From positions 496,001 through 560,000 of the forward strand of contig NZ_JBLZNC010000001.1 in NCBI RefSeq assembly GCF_048553715.1: a stretch of 64,000 nt of DNA. Direction: 5' to 3'. Origin of the DNA: Sagittula sp048553715. GTDB lineage: Bacteria > Pseudomonadota > Alphaproteobacteria > Rhodobacterales > Rhodobacteraceae. A model generated the notes under the pieces. That model saw only the letters and a program-made list of their open reading frames with translations. It was not told the DNA's origin and did not search any database. Each line of letters starts with the position of its first letter. Position 1 is the stretch's first letter. Positions 26,272-35,598 of the stretch are shown one piece after another. The translations under genes and the position numbers were made by a program.

Positions 26272-27666
26272 TCACGCGCTGCGCAACCAATCGTCCAAGG
26301 CCTCGCCCTCTAGAAACACATCAGGCATTTGGGCCGCGCGTTGCTGTTCCCGCATCATGCGCTGTTCCAATGCGTCCCGCAGAGGCACAGTCAAACTGCG
26401 CACGTCGCGGGTTTGCTGGCCGATCGCATCCAGCGCCCGATCCAGTTTGTCCTTCATCTCTGGCGCGGAAATGGCAAACCGGCTGGCGGCTTCGATCACA
26501 TGTTGAATATCGAGCGCGCTATCCGCTGTTTGTCGGCTCAAGGTGCGCGCCGCGGCAGCCGCCTCTGTCACCGTGGCATTCTGTGCTTCCGTAGCCTCCG
26601 CTTCGGTGATCAGCGCCAGAAGATCCGCCAGCAGGGCGATATCCTGAATGACCTCAGCGATGTCGCGAATCTGCCGGGCATTTTCCTGCATGTTGCACCT
26701 TGGCACCTTGCGGCGCTCCCTGGGCGCGTATTTCTCAGCCTCGGCCATGCAGATGGCCAAATCCTGTGCAATCTCCCGCGCAGCCACGGTCATTTCCGAC
26801 ACGACGTTATCCTGCAGGTCTGTCAGACGTGCCAATTCTGACAACGCCTGTGGCAATCCGAGCCCCTCGGCCGAAAAACTGCCGATAACACCGCGCGTAT
26901 CCTCAAGCGTGTCACGCAGGCTGGCGATCATCTCGTCAAATTCACGGGAAAGGGCGTCATCCCGTGCGGAGGGCGCCGCTGTATCCTGTCTAGAACCCCG
27001 ACGCCGTCGCGACACTTGATCAAAGGTTCTTTGGAAACCTTGCAGGATCAGGGCTGTGCGACCGCGCGTAGCTGTGGCATCCGCCTCTGCCTCTGCCGCG
27101 CGTTTGGCACGGTCATCGGCGCGGCGGGCCTCCAGATCGACTTGCTCCAGCGTTTGGGAATGGGTTTGTAGAGCACACACCAAGACCGTGGTTTCCAGCA
27201 AAATAACGCCAGCGTGTAGACCACTGCGCAGCAGGTTGATCGCTAGATCCTCACCACCAAAAACCACCGCCGGAAACATCAACGTCAGGCCGACATGGTG
27301 CAGCACCATCATGCTTCCGGCCCAAATAAGCGGCCCGGTCCGCCCCAAAAGTGCCACTATCGCCAATAGAACAAAAAACACCATATGCATGTCCAATTGC
27401 CACGGATGACCGGCAAAGACCGCGACCAGCAAGATCGCCTGCCCAACCAGCGCTGTGGCAAGAATGTATTCGGACAGAAAGCTGTGACGGCTGCGCAGAC
27501 AATAAATTGTCAGCAGCCCCAAAGCCACGGCCCCGATCAGAGCCAATCGCGGATCTGCTGTGGTGATCAGGCTGGCCAAGGGGGCCGTGGGCAGTAACAG
27601 CAGCGAGACACCATGGATCAGGGCGCGAATGCGTTGATCATGATCGGGTTCGGCAAGGAAGTACAT
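26272..27666 (-). CDS. Degenerate methyl-accepting chemotaxis-like membrane protein
   Basis: A 464-aa protein. Residues ~15-170 form about six hydrophobic helices, with the histidine-rich pattern GHPWQLDMHM and MVLHHVGL that I recall from membrane modules of some alphaproteobacterial chemoreceptors. Residues ~175-445 are mostly coiled coil. The stretch IRDIAEVIQDIALLADLLAL aligns by eye with the MCP hairpin tip, but the conserved NAAIEAARAGE that follows is replaced by ITEAEATEAQ. It may be a divergent receptor or a decayed one still read in full. It starts one base after the stop of the upstream small-membrane-protein gene (TAG-C-ATG), so the two are coupled. Confidence 0.65.
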   Translation of the reverse strand: MYFLAEPDHDQRIRALIHGVSLLLLPTAPLASLITTADPRLALIGAVALGLLTIYCLRSRHSFLSEYILATALVGQAILLVAVFAGHPWQLDMHMVFFVLLAIVALLGRTGPLIWAGSMMVLHHVGLTLMFPAVVFGGEDLAINLLRSGLHAGVILLETTVLVCALQTHSQTLEQVDLEARRADDRAKRAAEAEADATATRGRTALILQGFQRTFDQVSRRRRGSRQDTAAPSARDDALSREFDEMIASLRDTLEDTRGVIGSFSAEGLGLPQALSELARLTDLQDNVVSEMTVAAREIAQDLAICMAEAEKYAPRERRKVPRCNMQENARQIRDIAEVIQDIALLADLLALITEAEATEAQNATVTEAAAAARTLSRQTADSALDIQHVIEAASRFAISAPEMKDKLDRALDAIGQQTRDVRSLTVPLRDALEQRMMREQQRAAQMPDVFLEGEALDDWLRSA

Positions 27667-27667
27667 G

Positions 27668-28102
27668 CTAATCGACCCCGCACAAGGCAGCCACGGCCTG
27701 CCCATCCAGAACCGCCCAGACCCCAGCGTCCCGCAGGGCGTCCACCGGTGTCGCACCGTCGAACCGGACCAGTGCAACCATGTCCCGCAACGCCCAAGGC
27801 GCGAGCGACTGCCCCCCATGCGCCACAGCGATCTGAAGCGCGGGCGTGCCCCAAGGGCTCGCCAACAGCAGCACCGGTGATTCATCACGCGCAGGCATGG
27901 CGCTGACCATAACCGCGACGGAAAACCCAAAGGTCAGAATTACCGTGACAATAAGCAAAGCCACATCCCGACCTTGAGCCGGACAACGAAAGGGAACGGT
28001 CAACATCTTCATGGGCGGGATCATTACGCCCAAACCCTTACCCGATTCTTTATTCCGCAGGACCAAAGCGCGAACAAATGCGCGCAGTTTTTCGGCCCGC
28101 AT
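27668..28102 (-). CDS. Small membrane-anchored protein of unknown function
   Basis: A 144-aa protein with a basic N-terminus, one clear membrane helix (about residues 48-68, VALLIVTVILTFGFSVAVMV) and a C-terminal domain of ~75 residues that would be periplasmic. The C-terminal part contains SPVLLLASPWGTPALQ and ends AVLDGQAVAALCGVD. I do not recognise the family. Start choice is uncertain: ATG 28102 has AGGA nearby, while internal ATG 28024 would shorten the cytoplasmic part. It is translationally linked to the chemoreceptor-like gene and may be its partner; this is inference from position. Confidence 0.6.
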   Translation of the reverse strand: MRAEKLRAFVRALVLRNKESGKGLGVMIPPMKMLTVPFRCPAQGRDVALLIVTVILTFGFSVAVMVSAMPARDESPVLLLASPWGTPALQIAVAHGGQSLAPWALRDMVALVRFDGATPVDALRDAGVWAVLDGQAVAALCGVD

Positions 28103-28198
28103 TAGGAAATCCTATACAGATATAGCCGCAACATTTCTGTTTAACGGATCTTGGGATAGAAGCGTATCAAGTGATTCACCCACCGGAAGGAAAGCACA

Positions 28199-29413
28199 AT
28201 GACCCGGATCAAGGTCGACAATCCCATCGTCGAAATGGACGGCGACGAAATGACCCGCATCATTTGGGCCTTTATCAAGGAAAAGCTGATCCTTCCGTAC
28301 TTGGATCTCGAATTGCTTTACTATGATCTCGGCATCGAGGAACGCGATCGCACCGACGACCAGATCACCATTGATGCCGCTGAAAAGACAAAGGAAATCG
28401 GCGTCGCGGTCAAATGCGCGACGATCACGCCGGATGAGGCACGCGTTGAGGAATTCGGCCTGAAAAAGATGTGGCGCAGCCCCAATGGCACCATCCGCAA
28501 TATCCTTGGCGGCGTGGTGTTCCGCCAGCCTATCATCTGCCGCAACGTCCCGCGTTTGGTGCCCGGCTGGACATCGCCCATCGTGGTGGGCCGCCATGCC
28601 TTTGGCGATCAGTACAAGGCGACCGATTTCCATTTCCCCTCTGGCGGTAAGCTGACGATGAAATGGGAAGGCGCTAATGGCGAGGTGATCGAGCGCGAAG
28701 TCTATGATGCCCCCGACGCGGGTGTTTACATGGGCATGTACAACCAAGATGAATCGATCCGCGACTTTGCCCGCGCCTCGTTCAATTACGGGTTGAACCT
28801 GGGTTGGCCGGTGTATCTGTCGACAAAAAACACAATTCTTAAAGCCTACGACGGCAGATTTAAGGATTTGTTTGCAGAGATTTACGAGGAGGAGTTCGCA
28901 GACCGGTTTAAAGACGCAGGTATCTGGTACGAACACCGGCTGATTGATGACATGGTGGCGTGTGCCCTGAAGTGGAACGGTAAATTCGTCTGGGCGTGCA
29001 AGAACTACGATGGCGACGTGCAGTCCGACACCGTGGCGCAAGGGTTCGGTTCGCTGGGCATGATGGCCTCTCAGCTGATGACGCCGGACGGCCGCATTGT
29101 GGAATCCGAGGCGGCCCATGGCACCGTCACCCGCCACTATCGCCAGCATCAGGCGGGCGAAGCGACCTCGACCAACTCGATCGCATCGATCTACGCTTGG
29201 ACCGGCGCGTTGAAGCACCGCGCAAAACTTGACGAGAACGTGGCCCTGCGCGCCTTTGCCGAAACGCTGGAGCGGGTGATTATCGAAACCGTCGAAGCCG
29301 GTTACATGACCAAGGACCTTGCCCTGTTGGTGGGGCCGGATCAGGGTTGGCTGACGACCATGGGTTTCCTTGAGAAGATTGACGAAAACCTGAACAAGGC
29401 GCTGGTCGGTTAA
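28199..29413 (+). CDS. icd: NADP-dependent isocitrate dehydrogenase
   Basis: TCA-cycle enzyme converting isocitrate to 2-oxoglutarate and CO2, making NADPH. The 404-aa protein belongs to the eukaryote-like (type II) homodimeric form used by many alphaproteobacteria, with MDGDEMTRIIW at the N-terminus, the phosphorylatable/substrate serine region MWRSPNGTIRN (S94) and the metal-binding LIDDMVAC. It is preceded by GGAAGG and stands alone as a monocistronic-looking gene. A GC-rich imperfect hairpin follows at 29427-29449. Confidence 0.97.
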   Translation: MTRIKVDNPIVEMDGDEMTRIIWAFIKEKLILPYLDLELLYYDLGIEERDRTDDQITIDAAEKTKEIGVAVKCATITPDEARVEEFGLKKMWRSPNGTIRNILGGVVFRQPIICRNVPRLVPGWTSPIVVGRHAFGDQYKATDFHFPSGGKLTMKWEGANGEVIEREVYDAPDAGVYMGMYNQDESIRDFARASFNYGLNLGWPVYLSTKNTILKAYDGRFKDLFAEIYEEEFADRFKDAGIWYEHRLIDDMVACALKWNGKFVWACKNYDGDVQSDTVAQGFGSLGMMASQLMTPDGRIVESEAAHGTVTRHYRQHQAGEATSTNSIASIYAWTGALKHRAKLDENVALRAFAETLERVIIETVEAGYMTKDLALLVGPDQGWLTTMGFLEKIDENLNKALVG

Positions 29414-29426
29414 GGTCTTGCGGCGC

Positions 29427-29449
29427 GGCGCGGCGGACTCCGTCGCGCC
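29427..29449. terminator. GC-rich hairpin between icd and the convergent glycosyltransferase gene
   Basis: A 10-bp inverted repeat with one mismatch and a 3-base loop lies just after icd. There is no T-run, so intrinsic termination is uncertain. Confidence 0.35.
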
Positions 29450-30315
29450 TAGCCCTGTTCGGCAAAGCGATCCGGTAAAAGGCAGCGCATTTTCATTTTA
29501 AGCGCGTGGGTTTTGACCACAGATGCCTTGGCATTTCGGCTCGGGTTTTGGGACAGCGCCTCATAGGCGCGGCGCTCTGCCTTTTGCCAAGTCACCTCTG
29601 GCTTGGCTTCGAAATCGGTGAGGAATCGCGCGGCATCGCCTGTGGCATCCGCCCAACCGGAACCCGGAAGGCCGGGCGCGCTGCCATTTGCTATGGCCTC
29701 GCGCTGTGCTGAACCGGCCTGCAACACCGCGCGATTGGCGTATTTCAGATGCGCCAGAAACAGTCCGCGTGGCATGTTAAAGGGGTAATTTTCCAGCTTT
29801 CGCGGGGCGACCCGCACCCCATGCAGATGGAATGCCACCGCCCGATTTGCCGCGACCGCCTTGGAGTAATGCCCCGAAAAGGCGATATTGCGACGCTGCG
29901 ACAACACCGGCGCATCGTGCATCGGCGCGTCGCCCGGCAGTTCCACCACATCAAACCCAAGCGCGGTCACCACAGGGCCGTCTTGTGCGGCCAAGGCCTG
30001 TGGCACGTCGCGCCACAGCGCGGGGTCGACACAGATCAATTCATCCGCATCAGTGCGCACGACCCAATCATAAGCCTTTGACAAGCCGGCGTGAAACCCG
30101 TCGAGCATCTGCGCGCGCCGACGGTCGAAATGGGCCAGATCATCACGCGGAATGGTGATGATAGACGCCTCCGGGCAGATCCGCGCGATCTCGGGGTCTT
30201 CGCCATGGGCCACGACAAACAGATTGCGCGCTCCGAACTGGCGCGCGTGATGGGCATACCACCGCGACAAGGCCCAAGTGTCACGGTACACCATCGTCAA
30301 CGCCGCCACGGCCAT
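29449..30315 (-). CDS. Glycosyltransferase family 2-like protein
   Basis: A 288-aa cytoplasmic protein resembling the Glyco_tranf_2_4 group. It has the N-terminal strand AVAALTMVYRDTWALSRWYAHH and the DxD-like RTDADELICVD motif expected to bind a sugar-nucleotide/metal. The C-terminal part is basic. Family members often sit in polysaccharide loci, but no such locus is present here. Start ATG 30315 has GGAAGGG eight bases upstream; a GTG at 30321 is also possible. It is convergent with icd. Confidence 0.72.
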   Translation of the reverse strand: MAVAALTMVYRDTWALSRWYAHHARQFGARNLFVVAHGEDPEIARICPEASIITIPRDDLAHFDRRRAQMLDGFHAGLSKAYDWVVRTDADELICVDPALWRDVPQALAAQDGPVVTALGFDVVELPGDAPMHDAPVLSQRRNIAFSGHYSKAVAANRAVAFHLHGVRVAPRKLENYPFNMPRGLFLAHLKYANRAVLQAGSAQREAIANGSAPGLPGSGWADATGDAARFLTDFEAKPEVTWQKAERRAYEALSQNPSRNAKASVVKTHALKMKMRCLLPDRFAEQG

Positions 30316-30389
30316 GAACACGTCCCTTCCCCAACAAGCTGCGCAACGCTAGCGCAGATCGCGCAACTCACGCTAGCAAAGGCCGCTGC

Positions 30390-31055
30390 ATGCTTGCGCT
30401 TTATGTCGGAATGCGGCATCGAAAGCCCATGCCGACACTTTTGCACCTTCCGCCACCTGACCGTCACACCTTTTGGGAGGATGTGGTCGGTCTGATCGTA
30501 GGCACGTTGAGCATGGCCTTGGCGGTGATGGTGCTGAAGGCGGGTGGGCTGATCACCGGACAGATCGCCGGTCTGTCACTGCTGCTAAGCTACGCGGGCG
30601 GCTGGTCCTTTGGCGCGGTGTTTTTTGTGCTGAACCTGCCGTTCTACATTATCGCGTGGCGACAGATGGGCTGGCGATTCACGCTCAAGACCTTTGCTGC
30701 CGTGGCTTTGTTGTCGCTGTTTACCGAAATCCTGCCATTGGGGCTAACGATTACGGTGCTGCACCCGCTGATGGCCGCGATCGTGTTTGGGGTTCTGGCG
30801 GGCATCGCGCTGATCGTTCTGTTCCGGCACGGCGCGACATTGGGCGGTGTCGGCATTGTGGCGTTGTGGCTGCAAGAGACGCGCAAGATCCCGGCAGGCA
30901 ACACGCAGCTGTCTTTTGACGCCTTTGTCTTTGTGCTGGCCTTCGTGATGTTTCCTTGGGATGTGGCGGCGCTGTCGCTGTTGGGCGCGGTTATCCTTAA
31001 TCTGATGATCACCGTGAACCACCGCGGGGACCGCTATATCGGACGGTCATCCTAA
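30390..31055 (+). CDS. YitT family membrane protein
   Basis: A 221-aa integral membrane protein with about five helices, matching the DUF161/YitT family by the opening WEDVVGLIVGTLSMALAVMV and the GLITGQIAGLSLLLSYAGGW block. The function of this family is not established. Start is uncertain between ATG 30390 and ATG 30429; the downstream one removes 13 polar residues ahead of the first helix. It is divergent from the glycosyltransferase gene. Confidence 0.75.
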   Translation: MLALYVGMRHRKPMPTLLHLPPPDRHTFWEDVVGLIVGTLSMALAVMVLKAGGLITGQIAGLSLLLSYAGGWSFGAVFFVLNLPFYIIAWRQMGWRFTLKTFAAVALLSLFTEILPLGLTITVLHPLMAAIVFGVLAGIALIVLFRHGATLGGVGIVALWLQETRKIPAGNTQLSFDAFVFVLAFVMFPWDVAALSLLGAVILNLMITVNHRGDRYIGRSS

Positions 31056-31059
31056 AGAC

Positions 31060-31090
31060 GGCACCGGGCGCGCAAACCACGCCCGATGCC
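31060..31090. terminator. Candidate hairpin between yitT and the EF-hand gene
   Basis: An 11-bp inverted repeat with one mismatch (GGCACCGGGCG / CGCCCGATGCC) separates two convergent genes. No clear T-run is present. Confidence 0.35.
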
Positions 31091-31098
31091 GAGGTGCA

Positions 31099-31356
31099 TT
31101 ACCCTTTCTCGTCGCCTTTCGGCAGTAGCCCTTCGGTCTTGCCTTCGGCGATCTCGCGGGCGTTGAGCAGACCATCGGCGTCTGTGTCCGCCTCGTAGAA
31201 GGACTCCATGCTGACGTCGGGATGGGCGTTTTGCAGCTCGGCAAAGGTGACATAGCCGTCCTCGTCCGTATCATAGACCGAGCGCAACTCGTCTGCGGCA
31301 AAAGCTGCGGTGCCAAGGCCCAGCAGGGCTGCGGATGTCAGGATCATGGTCTTCAT
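31099..31356 (-). CDS. Secreted EF-hand calcium-binding protein
   Basis: An 85-aa secreted protein. The signal peptide MKTMILTSAALLGLGTAAFA is followed by two EF-hand loops, DTDEDGYVTFAEL and DTDADGLLNAREI, each with the expected acidic ligands and central glycine. It is predicted to bind two calcium ions in the periplasm. I start at ATG 31356, which has GGAGG at proper distance; ATG 31362 overlaps the ribosome-binding site, and the frame remains open to 31512 without support. Confidence 0.8.
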   Translation of the reverse strand: MKTMILTSAALLGLGTAAFAADELRSVYDTDEDGYVTFAELQNAHPDVSMESFYEADTDADGLLNAREIAEGKTEGLLPKGDEKG

Positions 31357-31569
31357 CGTCATTTCCTCCGTGAGTGGTGCTGTTGACGTGCACCAGACAT
31401 GGGGCCCCCGATCCCGTTGCGCCAGCGCCATCCGCCCCCGGCCCTGATCCGCGCAAAACCCCGCCTTTTCATGATGATGCGATCGGCGGTTCAAGGCCGC
31501 ACCGCTACACACCGCGCAGATCCGCCATCGTCAAAGCCCGCTTTGGGCAGGGCTGCGCCCACGCGCATG

Positions 31570-31597
31570 AAAAAGGGGCCCCGCAATGGGGACCCCT
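31570..31597 (-). terminator. Rho-independent terminator for nrdJ transcription
   Basis: On the minus strand AGGGGTCCCC, a 5-base loop and GGGGCCCCT (one bulged T) precede a run of five T. It lies about 210 bases after the nrdJ stop. Confidence 0.8.
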
Positions 31598-31776
31598 GAG
31601 GTTCGCTGACAGGGCTCTGATATATCACCGCTCGTTTTGTTTATTGCCTGCGGCCCTGCCCGCGCTCAGGGTCAGCGCACCGACCCCGTGTTCGGATGGA
31701 AAGACGTCCCATCCCGACCCCAAAGCGCCGATGCCCGGGGACGCGGGCAAGGGACACTCCCCCAGTGGGTCGTATG

Positions 31777-31801
31777 CGGGGCGGCGGAACACACCGCCCC
31801 G
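31777..31801. other. Stem-loop at the nrdJ 3' end
   Basis: CGGGGCGG and CCGCCCCG form a perfect 8-bp stem with a 9-base loop starting seven bases after the nrdJ stop. There is no T-run, so it may stabilise the transcript end rather than terminate. Confidence 0.4.
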
Positions 31802-31807
31802 ATCCGA

Positions 31808-34800
31808 TCAGCTACAGCCGCTGGTGCCGCCGCAGGTGTTGCATTTCATGCAGGTGCCATTGCGGACCAAGGTGTAGTTGCCGCAGTCGCCGCAGGCCTC
31901 GCCTTCGTAGCCTTGCATCTTGGCTTTGGTGCGTTCGTCCATCGACAGGGTCGCCTGCGCCACCGCCACGGTCGAGGTCGCCGCAGTCACTGTGCCCGTG
32001 CCCGCCGTTTCCGGCACCAGCGTGTTGAGCGCAGAGACCGGATCGCTGTGACCGCCCTGCAGCACCACCAGCTCCTGCGGCAGACGTTTGCGCAGATATC
32101 CGGTCGACGAGATCTGCTTGAGCACTTCCAAGGACCGGTTGGCGGCTGTCTCGGACAACTCCTGTACGTTGGCCACGCCTTCCTCGGCCCCGCGCCCCAG
32201 ATCGTCGAAGGCCGCCCCTTGCGGTTTGACATGCGCCAGATCGGTGCGGTCGAGGTAGCTGACCGCCAGTTCGCGGAAGATATAGTCAAGGATCGAGGTC
32301 GCGTTTTTGATGCTGTCGTTGCCCTGCACCATGCCCGCCGGTTCAAACTTGGTAAACGTGAAGGCGTCGACGAACTCTTCGAGCGGCACACCGTATTGCA
32401 GACCCACGGAGACCGCGATGGCAAAGTTGTTCATCATCGCGCGGAAGCCTGCGCCTTCCTTGTGCATATCGATGAAGATCTCGCCCAAAGAGCCGTCCGA
32501 ATATTCACCCGTACGCAGATAGACCTTATGCCCGCCGACCACGGCCTTTTGGGTGTAACCCTTGCGGCGCTCCGGCATCTTGGTGCGCTCGGATTTGACG
32601 ATCTCCTTGACCACGATCTTCTCGACGATCTTTTCGGCAAGAACCTGCGCCTTTTCCTGCGGCGCGCCGGATTCCATGATCTCGGCGGCTTCGTCGTCGT
32701 CTTCGACCAGTGCCGCGGCCAGCGGCTGCGACAGTTTTGACCCGTCACGATACAGCGCGTTCGCCTTGATCCCCAGCGACCACGACAGCTCGTAGGCGTT
32801 CTGGCAGTCTTCGATGGTGGCGGAGTTTGCCATGTTGATGGTCTTGGAAATCGCGCCCGAGATAAAGGACTGCGCCGCCGCCATCATGTGAATGTGTGCC
32901 TCGACCGACAGGTAGCGCTTGCCCTTCTTGCCGCAGGGGTTGGCGCAATCAAAGACCGACAGGTGTTCATCCTTCAGGAAGGGCGCGCCCTCCAGCGTCA
33001 TGGTGCCGCAAACGTGGTCGTTGGCCGCGTCGATGTCGGTTTTGCTGTAGCCCAGATGGCGCAGCAGATCGAAGGTCGGATCGTTCAGCTTGGCCTGCGG
33101 GATGCCCAGCACCTCGGTGCAGAAGGTCTCGCCCAGCGTCCACTGGTTGAACACGAACCGGATGTCAAAGGCGGTGGCGAGCGCCGCTTCGATCTTTTCG
33201 ATCTGCGCAGGGCCAAAGCCGTGACCGATCAAAGAGGTATGGTTGACCCCCGGCGCATTGCCCAGCGTCTGATGGCCGACCGCGTAGGAAATGATCTCCT
33301 CGATCTGGCTGGAGCTGTAGCCCAGCTTGACCAGCGCAGCGGGCACAGACCGGTTGATGATCTTGAAGTAACCGCCACCGGCGAGCTTTTTGAACTTCAC
33401 CAGCGCAAAGTCCGGCTCGATGCCCGTCGTGTCGCAATCCATCACCAGACCGATGGTGCCTGTGGGCGCGATGACCGACACCTGCGCGTTGCGATACCCG
33501 TGACGTTCGCCGAGTTTCAGCGCCTCGTCCCAGGCCCCCTGTGCCAGCGCGACCAGCTTCTGATCGGGGCAGCCCGCGTGATCGAGCGCCACAGGTTTCA
33601 CCGCCAGCTCTTCATAGCCGTCGGTCTTGCCGTGGGCGGCGTTGCGGTGATTGCGGATGACGCGCAACATGTGGGAGCGGTTCGCCTCAAAGCGGGCAAA
33701 GGCCCCCACCTCGCCTGCGATCTCGGCAGAGGTCGCATAGGCCACACCGGACATGATCGCGGTCAGCGCACCACACAAGGCGCGCCCCTCGCGGCTGTCA
33801 TAGCCCAGACCCATGTTCATAAGCAGCCCGCCGATGTTGGCATAGCCCAGACCCAGCGTGCGGAAGTCATAGGACCGCCGCGCGATTTCCTTGGACGGGA
33901 ACTGTGCCATCAGGACCGCAATTTCCAAGGTCAAGGTCCACAGGCGCGTCGCATGCATATAGGTTTCGGCGTCAAAACTGCCGTCCTGCAAGAAGGTCAG
34001 CAGGTTCATCGACGCAAGGTTGCAGGCCGTGTCGTCAAGGAACATATATTCCGAACAAGGGTTGGAGCCGCGAATGGCACCGTCCTCGGGGCATGTGTGC
34101 CATGCGTTCACTGTGTCGTGGAACTGGATGCCCGGATCGGCGCAGGCCCAAGCGGCGTGACCGATCTGCTCCCACAGCTCGCGCGCCTGCACCGTTTTGG
34201 CGACCTTGCCATCGGTGCGACGGATCAGCTCCCACGGTTTGTTTTCGCGCACCGCCTCAAGGAAGGCATCGGTCACGCGGATCGAGTTGTTGGAGTTCTG
34301 GCCAGACACGCTGGCGTAGGCCTCGGAATCCCAGTCGGTGTCGTAGGTCGGGAATTCGATCGAGGCATAGCCCTGACGCGCGTAATCCAGCACACGCTTG
34401 ATGTAGGTTTCAGGGATCATCACCTGCTTGGCTGTGCGCAGCGCCTTTTTAAGCGTTTTGTTGTCTGCCGCAGAATAAGCATCGCCCGAACCGGTATAGC
34501 TGCGGATCGCATCGAAAATGCCGTTCAGCATCTTCTCGTGCATCTTGGAGCCCGCAACGATGCTGGCAACCTTTTGTTCTTCTTTGACTTTCCAGTTGAT
34601 GAATTCCTCGATGTCGGGGTGGTCCGCATCACAGATCACCATCTTGGCCGCACGGCGCGTGGTGCCGCCGGATTTGATCGCGCCCGCCGCGCGGTCACCG
34701 ATCTTGAGAAAACCCATCAGGCCAGAGGATTTGCCGCCGCCCGACAGCGATTCCCCCTCGGCGCGCAGCGAGGAAAAGTTCGTGCCGGTGCCGGAGCCGT

Positions 34801-35458
34801 ATTTGAACAGGCGCGCCTCCCGGACCCAAAGATCCATAATCCCGCCTTCATTGACCAGATCGTCGCTGACCGACTGGATAAAGCAGGCATGCGGCTGCGG
34901 ATGTTCATAGGCAGAGGTGGATTTCACCAGCTTGCCGGTCTGGTGGTCGACATAGTGGTGCCCCTGACCGGGACCATCGATGCCGTAGGCCCAATGCAGG
35001 CCAGTGTTGAACCATTGCGGGCTGTTGGGCGCGGCCACTTGGGTCGCCAGCATATAGCGCATCTCATCATAATAGGCCTGCGCGTCTTCCTCGGTCGAGA
35101 AATAGCCGCCCTTCCAGCCCCAATAGGCCCAGGCACCGGCCAGTCGGTCGAACACCTGACGCGCCGAGGTCTCGCCCACCTTTTTGGTGGTTTTGGTCTT
35201 GGGGACCGACCGCCACAGGAATTCGGGCACATTGTCTTCGGCGACGCGCTTCAGCTCGACCGGAACACCGGCTTTGCGAAAGTATTTCTGCGCGATCACA
35301 TCGCTTGCGACCTGGCTCCATTTTGCGGGGATTTCGACATTGTCGAGAGAGAAGACCGTGGTGCCGTCAGGGTTTCGGATTTCCGATGACGTGGTGATAA
35401 ATTCGACCCCGGCATAAGCGTCCTGTCCGGCTTTGGTGTATTTTCTCTCGATCTTCAT
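31808..35458 (-). CDS. nrdJ: Vitamin B12-dependent class II ribonucleotide reductase
   Basis: Reduces ribonucleotides to deoxyribonucleotides using adenosylcobalamin; the single-chain 1216-aa form is typical of alphaproteobacteria. The barrel carries NPCSEYMFLDDTACNLASMN (about residue 465) and PTGTIGLVMDCDTTGIEPD (about residue 664), and the N-terminal active-site region includes HACFIQSVSDD (about residue 190). The C-terminus ends in a four-cysteine zinc-ribbon-like CGDC...CMKCNTC tail with the redox cysteines. The ATG at 35458 starts MKIERKYTKAG. The upstream region carries NrdR-box-like and DnaA-box motifs. Confidence 0.95.
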   Translation of the reverse strand: MKIERKYTKAGQDAYAGVEFITTSSEIRNPDGTTVFSLDNVEIPAKWSQVASDVIAQKYFRKAGVPVELKRVAEDNVPEFLWRSVPKTKTTKKVGETSARQVFDRLAGAWAYWGWKGGYFSTEEDAQAYYDEMRYMLATQVAAPNSPQWFNTGLHWAYGIDGPGQGHHYVDHQTGKLVKSTSAYEHPQPHACFIQSVSDDLVNEGGIMDLWVREARLFKYGSGTGTNFSSLRAEGESLSGGGKSSGLMGFLKIGDRAAGAIKSGGTTRRAAKMVICDADHPDIEEFINWKVKEEQKVASIVAGSKMHEKMLNGIFDAIRSYTGSGDAYSAADNKTLKKALRTAKQVMIPETYIKRVLDYARQGYASIEFPTYDTDWDSEAYASVSGQNSNNSIRVTDAFLEAVRENKPWELIRRTDGKVAKTVQARELWEQIGHAAWACADPGIQFHDTVNAWHTCPEDGAIRGSNPCSEYMFLDDTACNLASMNLLTFLQDGSFDAETYMHATRLWTLTLEIAVLMAQFPSKEIARRSYDFRTLGLGYANIGGLLMNMGLGYDSREGRALCGALTAIMSGVAYATSAEIAGEVGAFARFEANRSHMLRVIRNHRNAAHGKTDGYEELAVKPVALDHAGCPDQKLVALAQGAWDEALKLGERHGYRNAQVSVIAPTGTIGLVMDCDTTGIEPDFALVKFKKLAGGGYFKIINRSVPAALVKLGYSSSQIEEIISYAVGHQTLGNAPGVNHTSLIGHGFGPAQIEKIEAALATAFDIRFVFNQWTLGETFCTEVLGIPQAKLNDPTFDLLRHLGYSKTDIDAANDHVCGTMTLEGAPFLKDEHLSVFDCANPCGKKGKRYLSVEAHIHMMAAAQSFISGAISKTINMANSATIEDCQNAYELSWSLGIKANALYRDGSKLSQPLAAALVEDDDEAAEIMESGAPQEKAQVLAEKIVEKIVVKEIVKSERTKMPERRKGYTQKAVVGGHKVYLRTGEYSDGSLGEIFIDMHKEGAGFRAMMNNFAIAVSVGLQYGVPLEEFVDAFTFTKFEPAGMVQGNDSIKNATSILDYIFRELAVSYLDRTDLAHVKPQGAAFDDLGRGAEEGVANVQELSETAANRSLEVLKQISSTGYLRKRLPQELVVLQGGHSDPVSALNTLVPETAGTGTVTAATSTVAVAQATLSMDERTKAKMQGYEGEACGDCGNYTLVRNGTCMKCNTCGGTSGCS

Positions 35459-35598
35459 GACTGCCCCATCGCAAAGTAAATTTTACCAATGCCGACCCTG
35501 CATCAGGGTGCAAAACATCACCCACGCCCGAACAGGCGCGTTCGCCGGAGTGTCCCTCTCCGCCCGAATTGTTGCGTTTTGCTGCTCCTAGCCTGACC

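Larger units (their letters stand above)
31357..31807. other. Intergenic region between nrdJ and the EF-hand gene
   Basis: A 451-base gap. It holds a strong minus-strand terminator (31570-31597), a stem-loop without T-run just after nrdJ (31777-31801) and the promoter region of the EF-hand gene. No convincing coding sequence is visible. The ~200 bases between nrdJ and the terminator would be a long 3' untranslated region. Confidence 0.5.

Noticed and set aside
27667..27930. Longer start for the chemoreceptor-like gene, up to 27930
   Set aside because: The added part overlaps the upstream small-membrane-protein gene and is Arg/Trp-rich out-of-frame sequence.
32888..35389. 833-codon plus-strand frame opposite nrdJ
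   Set aside because: Antisense shadow of nrdJ, which has full family motifs on the minus strand; high-GC codon bias keeps the opposite frame open.
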